Source: Alistipes megaguti
GTDB taxonomy: Bacteria; Bacteroidota; Bacteroidia; Bacteroidales; Rikenellaceae
Reading direction: 5' to 3'
DNA: 64,000 nt
NCBI RefSeq assembly: GCF_900604385.1
Contig: NZ_LR027382.1
Location: forward strand, 868,001-932,000
In this document: positions 36,398 to 45,291 of the stretch, piece by piece
Layout: each line of letters opens with the position of its first letter
Numbering within the stretch: the first letter of the stretch is position 1
The notes under the pieces: model-generated
Database searches by the model: none
What the model saw: the letters and a program-made list of their open reading frames with translations, nothing else
Told to the model about the DNA's origin: nothing
Program-made: the position numbers and the translations under genes

Positions 36398-37183
36398 CTA
36401 AGTATATTTCCTTATATCAAAAGAAATATCGGCTTTTTCCCCGGCATCCTGCTTCGTAAAACCTTCGACCTTATCCATATATTCGTCAATAAGATTGTCT
36501 ATTTTCTGTTGGAAACCGGATTCATTTTCAAGGAAAGCCAGCAATTGGGTGCCGGACAGCTTATGCCGTATAGTGTGGACAGCACGGATAATCTTGGTCT
36601 CATCAGTAGAGTTATCCACCAGCACATCAGCCATATTGTTCATGTCTTCATATGTCAATGCAGTATTGAAATCCGGGTCCGGTTCAGAATCCGCAGGTAT
36701 CATCAATTCACGTTTTTCTTCATCGGACAGACCGTTTTTCCCGCCAGAAAGAGTGTCATCCACATCATCGGCATTGATTTCCCTGTCTTCCTCTACAGGT
36801 ATCTTCTCCAAAGGTTCAGAACGAACCGGTACTTTCTTACGAATATCAGGGTCTTCAAGATATACAATCTTTGTCTTGCCGATTACATCATCATCTGAAA
36901 CCGGTGATGCAGTTTCACTTACGGCAGAATTCTTATGAATGTGCTTTCCTACCGGCACCGTATCTTCAGACGTGGTCTGTGTTTCCGGTTTTCGCCACAC
37001 GTCCTTTTTCTTCTTCAGATGTTTCCTGCGAAGTTTCCATAATCTGACACGGACGATACGTAGCCAACGGACAAGCCCGTCCCATAAACCGTACATTCTG
37101 CTTCCGAAAACAAATACCCATAAATGATTAAGTATGATGGTCACACATATCGTCTTGACCATAAAATATAAAATCGTTACCAT
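36398..37183 (-). CDS. traD: TraD-position transfer protein (DUF4122-like)
   Basis: 261 residues. A hydrophobic N-terminus (MVTILYFMVKTICVTIILNHLWVFVFG) is followed by a basic patch (RLWKLRRKHLKKKK), a long acidic disordered middle and a helical C-terminus (HTIRHKLSGTQLLAFLENESGFQQKI). It matches TraD of Bacteroides conjugative transposons in position and layout; the family number is from memory. Confidence 0.65.
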   Translation of the reverse strand: MVTILYFMVKTICVTIILNHLWVFVFGSRMYGLWDGLVRWLRIVRVRLWKLRRKHLKKKKDVWRKPETQTTSEDTVPVGKHIHKNSAVSETASPVSDDDVIGKTKIVYLEDPDIRKKVPVRSEPLEKIPVEEDREINADDVDDTLSGGKNGLSDEEKRELMIPADSEPDPDFNTALTYEDMNNMADVLVDNSTDETKIIRAVHTIRHKLSGTQLLAFLENESGFQQKIDNLIDEYMDKVEGFTKQDAGEKADISFDIRKYT

Positions 37184-37270
37184 AGTGCTTACAAATATTT
37201 GGTGTTATTCCCATTATACAATTTCTGTTACGGACACTTTCAATGTCATTTTCATGAATATGTTCCCTAA

Positions 37271-37708
37271 CTATTCTTTATATAAAGGTTGATTATTGAT
37301 CTGATTGTTATAAAGACTGTTTATTTCCTCCCGGTACTGCTCCAAATGAGCGGTCAGAATATCATCGATATATTTTGACATACTGACTCCCGGGGCCACA
37401 ACGGACAGGAATCTCCGTATGAACTGGTAATTTTCCAGACTGATATAGGCCTGCTGTCTCAACTGGATATTACCACCCTTGAGGAACTGCCTGCGGTACG
37501 AACCGGATTCATCCTTGCGTTTTTTCTGTCTTACGGCACTTTTCATATCATGACCGCCGGTATCGTCCCCCTTTTCCTGTATATCTTCTTCTACAGATTC
37601 CTCGTCAATGATTACGTCTTTCGGAGCATTCTTGCCATAGACCGGAACATCCCCTGCCATAATTCCCCGGAGAAGTTCCTCATTTACTGTTACCTGTTTC
37701 TTCGCCAT
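37271..37708 (-). CDS. DUF3408 transfer protein (TraB/TraC type)
   Basis: 145 residues. The N-terminal half is charged and disordered. The C-terminal domain (AYISLENYQFIRRFLSVVAPGVSMSKYIDDILTAHLEQYREEIN) is the DUF3408 signature, related to ribbon-helix-helix partition partners. It overlaps the end of the ParA gene by 29 bases, as ParB-like partners do. Confidence 0.8.
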   Translation of the reverse strand: MAKKQVTVNEELLRGIMAGDVPVYGKNAPKDVIIDEESVEEDIQEKGDDTGGHDMKSAVRQKKRKDESGSYRRQFLKGGNIQLRQQAYISLENYQFIRRFLSVVAPGVSMSKYIDDILTAHLEQYREEINSLYNNQINNQPLYKE

Positions 37709-38468
37709 GACATTCCAGTTTTAATTTAACAAAAAGTTCCTCTGCAAGTTCTGCGAGTCCGCTGCCTTTCATCAGCTTGGCTGGAGGCGGGAAAAGGGTA
37801 CAGCGGAAAAAGGATTTGTTGAGAAGTGACAATTCCTTTTCATAACGGTTGGTTTCCGGAACAATGGTATCCAGAACATTCAATTCCAACTTGTGCATAA
37901 TGGCACAATAGGCGTCGAATACTTCCGTTGAAGCACGGGCATCCTTTTTGGTCCAGAAAAAGAAGAACTCTTTCAACGGAATATCCTTCATTTCCCTGAT
38001 ATAATCCAGAACGGTTGTAGAAAATGACAGACTGCTCTGCATCACTATCCGGTCCGGAACAATCGGAGTCAGCACGTAATCCATATTGACAATGGTATTG
38101 AGAACCCCTCTGGAATTTACCGTTCCGGGCAGATCCACGATAATCAGGTCATAATCACCGCCCGCCGCCAGTTCGTCTGCCGTCTGACGGGCATTCTCCG
38201 CCTTCGATCCTACAATCGTGTAGGCTTTCTTCTTGATACGCTCGAACTGGGATACCATTAGCTGCTTGAAATATTCACTGTGTTCGACAGTACGCATATC
38301 CCTCTCTTTCATACGGACCAGACTGAACTGTGGGTAGTCACAGTCAACAACCGCAACATTCAGTCCTTTCAGATAATGGTAATACCCGGCAAGCAAAATC
38401 GTCATGGCCGATTTGCCGACTCCGCCCTTCTGGTTGCAAAGGGCAACATAAACTGTTTCTTTTTTCAT
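37680..38468 (-). CDS. traA: TraA, ParA-family ATPase
   Basis: 262 residues. Deviant Walker A at the N-terminus (LCNQKGGVGKSAMTILLAGYY), then VVDCDYPQFS and LIIVDLPGTVNSR switch motifs of ParA/MinD ATPases. With the DUF3408 partner and the repeat cluster just upstream, it probably forms a partition or transfer-positioning system. Confidence 0.85.
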   Translation of the reverse strand: MKKETVYVALCNQKGGVGKSAMTILLAGYYHYLKGLNVAVVDCDYPQFSLVRMKERDMRTVEHSEYFKQLMVSQFERIKKKAYTIVGSKAENARQTADELAAGGDYDLIIVDLPGTVNSRGVLNTIVNMDYVLTPIVPDRIVMQSSLSFSTTVLDYIREMKDIPLKEFFFFWTKKDARASTEVFDAYCAIMHKLELNVLDTIVPETNRYEKELSLLNKSFFRCTLFPPPAKLMKGSGLAELAEELFVKLKLECHGEETGNSK

Positions 38469-38554
38469 ACGCTTCTTACTTTTATATTGAACATAACAGA
38501 TTCCATACTTACTGGCTGACTGGATATATGCAGCCTGTCATTACAGCATTACGC

Positions 38555-38712
38555 CAGTACATCATCACTGCTTTCCATCACTACTGCATAACATCAGTAC
38601 GCCAGTCATTATCTACTTCCGATGTGCAGTACTCCAGCCAATCATTCGTTCTGTCAGTCAGTACTGCATTCACACAGTCAGTACTGCAGTAATTCAGTCG
38701 TTAAGTATTGCA
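38555..38712. repeat. Cluster of CAGTACTGCA-type repeats (possible parS or oriT sites)
   Basis: At least eight variants of a CAGTAC/TACTGCA site occur in about 160 bp. Two are identical 14-mers, CAGTCAGTACTGCA, at 38655-38668 and 38675-38688, exactly 20 bp apart. Others are near 38555, 38582, 38595, 38625 and 38704. They lie between the divergent traA and mobA genes. This resembles an iteron or centromere-like array for a ParA/DUF3408 pair or accessory sites of oriT. Confidence 0.6.
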
Positions 38713-38777
38713 CAAATTCCATCATTCACACTGCAAATAAAAGGGGATTTTCCCGAATAATCACCATCATCCGGAGA

Positions 38778-38798
38778 CGGTGACGACCCTTGTCACCG
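38778..38798. repeat. Inverted repeat CGGTGAC/GTCACCG
   Basis: Perfect 7-base arms around GACCCTT, in the traA-mobA gap. Could be an operator or part of oriT. Confidence 0.5.
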
Positions 38799-38967
38799 TA
38801 TGACATCTTGTTTCATATAACATACTGTTTTATAGATAGATATACCGCCGTAACTTTGCCACCGACAACGGAATGGATGCCGGATGGAGCTATCCCCGAA
38901 GCCGAAGAATGAGGCTGAAGGTCAAAACTCAATTTGATGAAAGCAAATTCATGTTCAAGCGAACATA

Positions 38968-39021
38968 GCAAGTTGTGTTTCGGGCAGCCCGAAATGATTC
39001 GGGCATCCCGAAACAAACTTG
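38968..39021. other. Nested palindromes, candidate oriT
   Basis: CAAGTTGTGTTTCGGG pairs with CCCGAAACAAACTTG, and an inner CCCGAA-ATGA-TTCGGG palindrome sits inside. Just before it, ATGTTC-AAGC-GAACAT forms another hairpin; just after, GCCGC/GCGGC and GAGG/CCTC do. It ends 80 bases before mobA. The position next to the relaxosome genes and the nested symmetry fit a relaxase recognition site. The nic base cannot be located. Confidence 0.55.
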
Positions 39022-39100
39022 CCGCTCGCCTTGCGGCTCGGGAGGGATTTCCTCCAAAGTCGGAAATCCATGACGGGAGATACAGCAACAGAAAACACCA

Positions 39101-39571
39101 ATGCGTATGGAAGAAAACAGTAAAAGAAGAACAAGAAGAAGCACGGGCAGAAAACCGAAGACCGACCCGGCAGTATTCCGCTACGGTATCAAACTGACTT
39201 CGGAAGAGAACGGAAATTTCGAGCTGCTGTTTGAAAAATCCGGGATGAAACAACGGGCAAGATTCATCAAGGCGATGATTTTCGGACGTGAAATGAAGGT
39301 CGTCAGAATCGACAAGGCTGCGATGGACTACTACATCAGACTTACAAATTTCTATCACCAGTTCCAGGCCATCGGCAACAACTACAACCAGACTGTGAAG
39401 GCAGTCAAGTCCAATTTCGGCGAGAAACGGGCGTTCGCCCTGCTCCGCAATCTGGAAAAGGCCACCATCGACCTGGTGGTGCTGAGCAAGCGGATCATCA
39501 TGCTTACCCGGGAGTTCGAGGAAAAATACCTTATAAAAAGAAAGAAGGAGGAACAGCAGAATGGTAGCTAA
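39101..39571 (+). CDS. mobA: MobA, relaxosome accessory protein
   Basis: 156 residues, basic N-terminus (SKRRTRRSTGRKPKTDP). KLTSEENGNFELLFEKSGMKQRARFIKAMIFGR is a ribbon-helix-helix-like DNA-binding region, and the helical C-terminus is of the MobC/DUF-type mobilisation family. It overlaps mobB by 11 bases. It would bind oriT and help the relaxase. Confidence 0.8.
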   Translation: MRMEENSKRRTRRSTGRKPKTDPAVFRYGIKLTSEENGNFELLFEKSGMKQRARFIKAMIFGREMKVVRIDKAAMDYYIRLTNFYHQFQAIGNNYNQTVKAVKSNFGEKRAFALLRNLEKATIDLVVLSKRIIMLTREFEEKYLIKRKKEEQQNGS

Positions 39572-40814
39572 GATCAACAGGGGTGTATCGCTCTACGGGG
39601 CGGTCATCTACAACCAGCGTAAAGTGGATGAGGCAACCGCCCGTATCATCGCGGGCAACCGCATGATTACCGACCTCACCGGAAATCCCCACAATGTCAT
39701 GCAGCAGACGCTATGGGCTTTCGAGAGCTACCTCGCCGCCAACAGGAACACGGAGAAGCCGGTACTGCACATCTCTCTGAACCCATCGGTGGACGACCGC
39801 CTCACGGACGGGCAATTCGCGGAACTGGCACGCGAGTACATGCAGAAGATGGGCTACGGCGACCAGCCCTACATCGTCTATCTGCACGAGGACATCGACC
39901 GCAGGCATGTCCATATTGTCTCCACCTGCGTGAAGGAGAACGGCGAGAAAATCAGTGACGCATACGAATGGAATCGTTCGATGAAAGCCTGCCGGGAACT
40001 GGAAAACAGATTCGGACTCAAGCCTGTGTCTGACAAGCGGAACGAACTGCTGGAACCGTATCTCAAGAAGGCGGACTACCGGGACGGGGACGTGAAACGT
40101 CAGGTCGGCAATATCCTCAAAAGTGTGTTCACCGCCTACCGCTTCCAGACATTCGGGGAGTTCAGTGCCATGCTCTCATGCTTCAACATCGAGGCCAAAC
40201 AGGTTCGGGGAGAATTTGAAGGCTCACCCTACAACGGTATCGTATATACCCTGACGGACGATGCGGGCAGGCCGGTATGCACGCCCATCAAGTCTTCGCT
40301 CATCGGCAAGCGCTTCGGCTACGAAGGGATAGAAAAAAGGATTGCCGTCAATGTCCGAGATTTCAGAAACCGGAAGTGGCAGCCGAAAATTCATGATGCC
40401 GTCACGCTGGCCATGCACGGCTGCCGTGGAAACCGGGAAGATTTCATCCGGCTGCTCGGGGAAAAGGGCATTGACGTGGTGTTCAGGGAAAACGAGGAAG
40501 GCCGTATCTACGGCGTGACCTTCATAGACCACAGAAACCGTGAGGTATATAACGGTTCCCGTCTGGGCAGGGAGTTTTCCGCCAACGCCTTCGAACAGCT
40601 TTTTAACAGGCCGCAGGATTTTCCGGAGCCGGAATCCATCGGACAATATGCCTCCACACGGGAGAGCCTTTCCGACAACATGGAAAGCGCCATCGAGCAG
40701 GCTTTCGGAATATTCAGTCCCGACATCAACGGACCGGACCCGCAGGAGGAGGCACTCGCCCGCAGACTGCAACGCAAGAAAAAGAAGAAATGCCGTTCAC
40801 GCGGCATATCCTGA
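39561..40814 (+). CDS. mobB: MobB, relaxase/mobilisation nuclease
   Basis: 417 residues. The three-histidine metal motif HEDIDRRHVHIV is at about 109-120, with N-terminal GVSLYGAVIYNQRKV holding a candidate catalytic tyrosine. This is the relaxase layout of Bacteroides mobilisation proteins (MOBP-like). It nicks oriT and leads the strand into the recipient. Confidence 0.9.
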   Translation: MVAKINRGVSLYGAVIYNQRKVDEATARIIAGNRMITDLTGNPHNVMQQTLWAFESYLAANRNTEKPVLHISLNPSVDDRLTDGQFAELAREYMQKMGYGDQPYIVYLHEDIDRRHVHIVSTCVKENGEKISDAYEWNRSMKACRELENRFGLKPVSDKRNELLEPYLKKADYRDGDVKRQVGNILKSVFTAYRFQTFGEFSAMLSCFNIEAKQVRGEFEGSPYNGIVYTLTDDAGRPVCTPIKSSLIGKRFGYEGIEKRIAVNVRDFRNRKWQPKIHDAVTLAMHGCRGNREDFIRLLGEKGIDVVFRENEEGRIYGVTFIDHRNREVYNGSRLGREFSANAFEQLFNRPQDFPEPESIGQYASTRESLSDNMESAIEQAFGIFSPDINGPDPQEEALARRLQRKKKKKCRSRGIS

Positions 40815-40847
40815 TTGTCAATTACCAACCATCAAAATTTTTAATTT

Positions 40848-42881
40848 ATGCAACAAGAAGATGATTTAAGAGGACTGGCCAAGGTCATGGAGTTCATGCG
40901 TGCCATTTCCATCGTGTTTATTGTGATCCATGTCTACTGGTTCTGCTACAGCGCATTCGTGGATATGGGCATCAACATCGGAGTCGTGGACAGGATTCTG
41001 CTGAACTTCCAGAGGACGGCAGGACTGTTCAGCAACCTGCTTGTGACGAAAGTGTTCGCCTTCATATTCCTGGGACTTTCGTGTCTGGGTACGAAAGGTG
41101 TCAAGAACCAGAAGATGACGTGGCGGAAAATATACGCCGCCTTCCTCGGCGGCATCGTCCTGTTCTTCATGAACTGGTGGATGCTTGACCTGCCGTTCAG
41201 TACGACAGTGAACGCTACCGTATATACGCTGACGCTCACCGCAGGCTACATTCTCCTGCTCATGTCGGGAGTATGGATTAGCCGTATGCTGAAGCATAAC
41301 CTCATGGAGGACGTGTTCAACACCGCCAACGAAAGTTTCATGCAGGAAACAAGGCTCATGGAGAACGAGTATTCCGTCAACCTGCCCACGAAATTTGTCT
41401 ATCAGGGCAAGGAATGGGACGGCTGGATCAATATCGTGAACCCGTTCCGGGCCTCTATCGTGCTGGGAACACCAGGCTCGGGAAAGAGCTATGCCGTGGT
41501 GAACAACTACATCAAACAGCAGATCGAGAAATCATTTGCCATGTATATCTACGACTACAAGTTTCCGGACCTCTCGGAGATAGCCTACAACCATCTGCTC
41601 AAGCACAGACAACATTACAAGGTCAAGCCGGAATTCTACGTCATCAATTTCGACGACCCCAGACGCAGCCACCGCTGCAATCCAATCAATCCTAGATTCA
41701 TGGCAGACATCAGCGATGCCTACGAAAGTGCCTATACCATAATGCTCAATTTGAACAAGACCTGGATACAGAAACAGGGTGATTTTTTCGTGGAGTCACC
41801 GATTATCCTGCTGGCCGCAATTATCTGGTATTTGCGGATTTACAAAGACGGAAAGTACTGTACGTTCCCTCATGCGATCGAATTTCTGAACAAGCCCTAT
41901 GCGGATATTTTCACGATTCTGACCTCGTATCCGTCCCTCGAAAACTACCTCTCCCCGTTCATGGACGCCTGGCAAGGAGGCGCACAGGACCAGTTGCAAG
42001 GCCAAATCGCAAGTGCGAAAATCCCGCTTTCAAGGATGATTTCGCCACAGCTGTACTGGGTGATGACGGGGGATGATTTCACGCTGGATTTGAACAATCC
42101 CGCACACCCCAAAATCCTTTGCGTGGGTAACAACCCGGACAGGCAGAATATCTATTCGGCAGCATTGGGACTGTACAACTCCCGTATCGTGAAACTGGTG
42201 AACAAGAAAGGGCAGCTCAAGAGCTCCATCATCATCGACGAGCTGCCCACCATCTACTTCCGTGGTATCGACAACCTGATTGCGACGGCCCGAAGCAACA
42301 AGGTGGCCGTCTGTCTCGGCTTCCAGGACTTCTCGCAGCTTGCACGCGACTACGGGGACAAGGAGGCGAAGGTCATCCAGAACACGGTGGGCAACATCTT
42401 CAGCGGACAGGTGGTCGGCGAGACGGCAAGGAGCCTGTCGGAGCGGTTCGGCAAGATACTCCAGCAGCGGCAGTCCCTCTCCATCAACCGGCAGGACACC
42501 TCCACATCCATCAACACGCAGATGGACTCCCTCATACCCGCCTCCAAGATCGCCAACCTCTCGCAGGGCACGTTCGTGGGCAGCGTGGCCGACAACTTCG
42601 GGGAGGAGATAGAGCAGAAGATTTTCCATGCCCGCATCATCGTGGACAGCGCGAAAGTGTCGGAGGAGATGAAAGCCTATAAGAAAATACCTGTCATCAA
42701 CGAATTCAGGGACGCAGACGGAAACGACATCATGCAGCAACAGATTGACCGCAACTACTCGCAGATAAAGGCGGACGTGTTGCAGATAATAGAGGATGAG
42801 ATAACACGCATAAAAAATGATCCGGAACTGAGACACCTCATCCCGCAGCAGGAGGAAGAAGAGAACAATGACGGAGAATAA
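40848..42881 (+). CDS. mobC: MobC, VirD4/TraG-type coupling protein
   Basis: 677 residues. Four N-terminal membrane helices within the first ~145 residues, Walker A GTPGSGKSYAV (~207-217), Walker B SSIIIDELPTIYFRG, and a C-terminal segment rich in Gln/Glu. It delivers the relaxase-DNA complex to the pore. Structured element D follows directly. Confidence 0.9.
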   Translation: MQQEDDLRGLAKVMEFMRAISIVFIVIHVYWFCYSAFVDMGINIGVVDRILLNFQRTAGLFSNLLVTKVFAFIFLGLSCLGTKGVKNQKMTWRKIYAAFLGGIVLFFMNWWMLDLPFSTTVNATVYTLTLTAGYILLLMSGVWISRMLKHNLMEDVFNTANESFMQETRLMENEYSVNLPTKFVYQGKEWDGWINIVNPFRASIVLGTPGSGKSYAVVNNYIKQQIEKSFAMYIYDYKFPDLSEIAYNHLLKHRQHYKVKPEFYVINFDDPRRSHRCNPINPRFMADISDAYESAYTIMLNLNKTWIQKQGDFFVESPIILLAAIIWYLRIYKDGKYCTFPHAIEFLNKPYADIFTILTSYPSLENYLSPFMDAWQGGAQDQLQGQIASAKIPLSRMISPQLYWVMTGDDFTLDLNNPAHPKILCVGNNPDRQNIYSAALGLYNSRIVKLVNKKGQLKSSIIIDELPTIYFRGIDNLIATARSNKVAVCLGFQDFSQLARDYGDKEAKVIQNTVGNIFSGQVVGETARSLSERFGKILQQRQSLSINRQDTSTSINTQMDSLIPASKIANLSQGTFVGSVADNFGEEIEQKIFHARIIVDSAKVSEEMKAYKKIPVINEFRDADGNDIMQQQIDRNYSQIKADVLQIIEDEITRIKNDPELRHLIPQQEEEENNDGE

Positions 42882-42900
42882 AGAAAAAAGGAGACCGCTG

Positions 42901-43081
42901 TTTTATTTCCGCCTGCAAAGGTCGTCCCGTGCCCGCTGGATTGTGCAAGGCCGGGCCCCTCCGTGGTTTGCTGAAAAAATCATCCTCGCCCGGGGGCTCC
43001 GGTATTTTTTCGCAAAGCCTTGCGCAATCCGGCACGGGACAGAAAGGCAGGCAAGAAATAAAATACCGGCTTGACAAGCCG
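42901..43081 (+). ncRNA. Structured leader element, copy D
   Basis: Outer arms TTTTATTT (42901) and AAATAAAA (43056-43063), then CGCCTGC/GGCAGGC. The next stem is long: GTCCCGTGCC with GGCACGGGAC, GGATTGTGCAAGG with CCTTGCGCAATCC. The conserved core reads GAAAAAATCATCCTCGCC then GGCTCCGGTATTTTTTCG. The 3' hairpin CGGCTT/AAGCCG (43067-43081) ends 20 bases before ATG 43101. Confidence 0.65.
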
Positions 43082-43100
43082 CAGATGTCTAACTCAAAAA

Positions 43101-43367
43101 ATGAAAGATATGAGCAGAAGCAACTTCACCCCGATGGAAAGATTCCATGAGATTCTAAACGGACACGGACTACAGGCCATGAACATAGGTACAAACCATA
43201 TCCGTATCTTCAGGGACGGACGGAAAATGTTCGACTACTATCCGCTGAGGATGAAACTCTTCGACTACCACAACTGGTACCAGCTTACCTATCCATCCTT
43301 CGGCAATGGCGACGGAAAATGGGAACAGGAACTTCAGGAGATAATCGGCAGGCTTTCCGCCGCATAA
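43101..43367 (+). CDS. Small hypothetical ICE protein
   Basis: 88 residues from ATG 43101 (MKDMSRSNF); another ATG at 43110 is possible. Includes PMERFHEILNGHGLQAMNIGTNHIRIFRDGRKMFDYYP, which looks like a small compact fold. First gene after structured element D. Family not recognised. Confidence 0.55.
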   Translation: MKDMSRSNFTPMERFHEILNGHGLQAMNIGTNHIRIFRDGRKMFDYYPLRMKLFDYHNWYQLTYPSFGNGDGKWEQELQEIIGRLSAA

Positions 43368-43377
43368 ACGGTATGCT

Positions 43378-43629
43378 ATGGCAGCGCACATGAAACAGAC
43401 GGAATGGGACAACATTCCCGAATGGGCCATATACGCCCTGGAATACGGAACGGAAGAGGACGGCAGCCTGAACGAAGAGGAACGGGCTATGATTGAAAAG
43501 TTTGTCGGCACACATTTCCCGAAAGGATACACAATGAGCGTGGACTGGGACGCCTGCAACGAGTTTGACCGCTATCCCGCATTTGGAGAGCCTTGCAAGA
43601 CCTGCAAGGTTCTTTTTGTTTCACCATAA
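43378..43629 (+). CDS. Small hypothetical ICE protein
   Basis: 83 residues, 10 bases after the previous stop. Acidic, with IPEWAIYALEYGTEEDGSLNEEE and a C-terminal CKTC pair. The sequence pattern (PEWAI-ALEYGD-GL-DE) occurs in small Bacteroidales phage and plasmid proteins. Function unknown. Confidence 0.6.
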   Translation: MAAHMKQTEWDNIPEWAIYALEYGTEEDGSLNEEERAMIEKFVGTHFPKGYTMSVDWDACNEFDRYPAFGEPCKTCKVLFVSP

Positions 43630-43641
43630 ATACACAGAAAG

Positions 43642-44139
43642 ATGAAAAGAATGACACTGAGCGAATACCTCGCTGTCCCCGAAAATTACCGGGGAGTATG
43701 GACTACCGAACGGTGGGACATTCCCGATTGGGAAAACTTGAGAAAAAGCCACATGGGAAAACGTACCATGATGGTATATGATAGAGGCACGTGCCTGCTT
43801 GTCGAGGGGCTGAGTCTTGAAATCGTGGATGACAGTTCCTGGAAGAAGCCGGAGGAAATCAAGAAGGAAATCCGTGAAAAATATCAGGAGTACCGTAATG
43901 AAAAGGAACATGAACCGCATTTCCTCGAATGCGTCATACGCTGGAACGATACCTTGGAGACACTGGAAACAAGAATAGCCCTGGACATGGATTCCGATAC
44001 GGAAATGGATGATGAAATCTTCTTCTACTGCGATACTCTGGACAGCCTGCTGTCGCTGGCTGACAAAAGCGGGGAAGATTTTGTCATAGCCGGATGTTTC
44101 GGATTCGGTGAATATGAAGAACTGTTACAGACAACATAA
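43642..44139 (+). CDS. Hypothetical ICE protein
   Basis: 165 residues, acidic C-terminal half (RIALDMDSDTEMDDEIFFYCDTLDSLLSLA). Begins MKRMTLSEYLAVPENYRGVW. Same operon as its neighbours. Family not recognised. Confidence 0.55.
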   Translation: MKRMTLSEYLAVPENYRGVWTTERWDIPDWENLRKSHMGKRTMMVYDRGTCLLVEGLSLEIVDDSSWKKPEEIKKEIREKYQEYRNEKEHEPHFLECVIRWNDTLETLETRIALDMDSDTEMDDEIFFYCDTLDSLLSLADKSGEDFVIAGCFGFGEYEELLQTT

Positions 44140-44151
44140 AAATGAATGAAT

Positions 44152-44442
44152 ATGATAATCAAATGTCAGGAACACTATGACAAGGTGGTGGAATACGCAA
44201 AAAGTATCGGAGACAATACCTTACAACAATGCATCGAACGATTGCAACAGTGGGAAAAGAACTCGAACGGGAAATATGAAATTGAAATCTACCGGGACTT
44301 CGCACCCCATTCGTTCGGATTCGCCGAAAGAACTCCCGACGGGCGGACAGGAGTCGTCGGAGGGGTACTCTATCATGGCAGACCGGACGAATCATACGCC
44401 GTGATACTCAATCCGTTCCATGGATGGAGCATACACACCTGA
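44152..44442 (+). CDS. DUF4120-like small protein, paralogue 2
   Basis: 96 residues, paralogous along its whole length to the protein at 14180-14470 (shared SFGF, GG-LYHG-PD and PFHGW-IHT). I chose ATG 44152; 44146 is also in frame. Last gene of the operon, before a shared terminator. Confidence 0.65.
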   Translation: MIIKCQEHYDKVVEYAKSIGDNTLQQCIERLQQWEKNSNGKYEIEIYRDFAPHSFGFAERTPDGRTGVVGGVLYHGRPDESYAVILNPFHGWSIHT

Positions 44443-44456
44443 AGATAAAATCCTGT

Positions 44457-44494
44457 AAAGCCCATTTCCCCCGATAAATGAGAAAATGGGCTTT
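44457..44494. terminator. Bidirectional terminator
   Basis: AAAGCCCATTT (44457-44467) pairs exactly with AAATGGGCTTT (44484-44494). It lies between the converging DUF4120 gene (ends 44442) and the AbiEii gene (ends 44497), so it probably serves both. Confidence 0.75.
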
Positions 44495-44496
44495 CA

Positions 44497-45291
44497 TCAC
44501 TTTTGTAACCTGTCTAACAGGAGCGTTCGTACCACCTCATAGCCTTCCTGCGGATTGAACTCATCATCCGGCCGAAGCAACTGCATGGTATCACCCAAGA
44601 ACTCATCATCCTGCATTTTGTCTTCCATATTGATAATAAATTCTTTGTAAGTAGGAATGTGGTCAACCACAAATTCCATATACTTCTGATAGCAAGCCAG
44701 CACGTTGTCTATGTTGATGTCTGATGTGGTCAAGGCCTTGTACAAATCATACAAATCACGTCCTTTTCTCCGTTGGTACAAGGCACGCAGTTTTGTACCT
44801 ACCAGTTCATCCAACTGGTAAGTCAGGACATCGCATTTTCCGTTATACCATTTGTTGACCACTGAAAATGGCATACGTTGCATAGGCAGTACACTGAAAT
44901 GTTCCTTGCAGTTGATTTCCACTTTCAGATGAATCGGGACCACTGGTATGGATTCTGATTCCAATCTGAAAATCAAAGTGTTGTTGTGCTTTTTCTGCTT
45001 CACTTTCGGCTCTCCGAGAAAAGCGAGTGCATCTCTTATATGGTCATAGGTCTCTTTGATCGGTTCTGCATTAATCTGTACCAAGTCAATATCTTCACTG
45101 TACCTGGGTTGGGGCGAGAGAAACAACTTGTGTAATGCGGTCCCTCCGCGAAAAGCCAGATGGGAAGCAAGATATTCATCCTTGTATATCTCAGTCAAGG
45201 CTCTGCATATCAGCAGATCCTGTTCGACCTGTTCGGACTCTGTCCATGGAACATGTTCGCTCCATTCTCTGATTGCAAATTCCGGTATCAT
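44497..45291 (-). CDS. AbiEii-type nucleotidyltransferase toxin
   Basis: 264 residues. The nucleotidyltransferase motif is intact: AFRGGTALHKLFL followed by PRYSEDIDLVQI, and later ELVGTKLRALYQRRKGRDLYDLY, all typical of AbiEii/AbiGii toxins. The start overlaps the AbiEi stop (ATGA). In this family the enzyme modifies tRNA or other nucleotide targets, causing growth arrest and phage abortive infection. It may also stabilise the ICE. Confidence 0.85.
   Translation of the reverse strand: MIPEFAIREWSEHVPWTESEQVEQDLLICRALTEIYKDEYLASHLAFRGGTALHKLFLSPQPRYSEDIDLVQINAEPIKETYDHIRDALAFLGEPKVKQKKHNNTLIFRLESESIPVVPIHLKVEINCKEHFSVLPMQRMPFSVVNKWYNGKCDVLTYQLDELVGTKLRALYQRRKGRDLYDLYKALTTSDINIDNVLACYQKYMEFVVDHIPTYKEFIINMEDKMQDDEFLGDTMQLLRPDDEFNPQEGYEVVRTLLLDRLQK

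Noticed and set aside
38555..38712. CRISPR array
   Set aside because: Repeats are short, partly palindromic and irregularly spaced, with no unique spacers and no cas genes.
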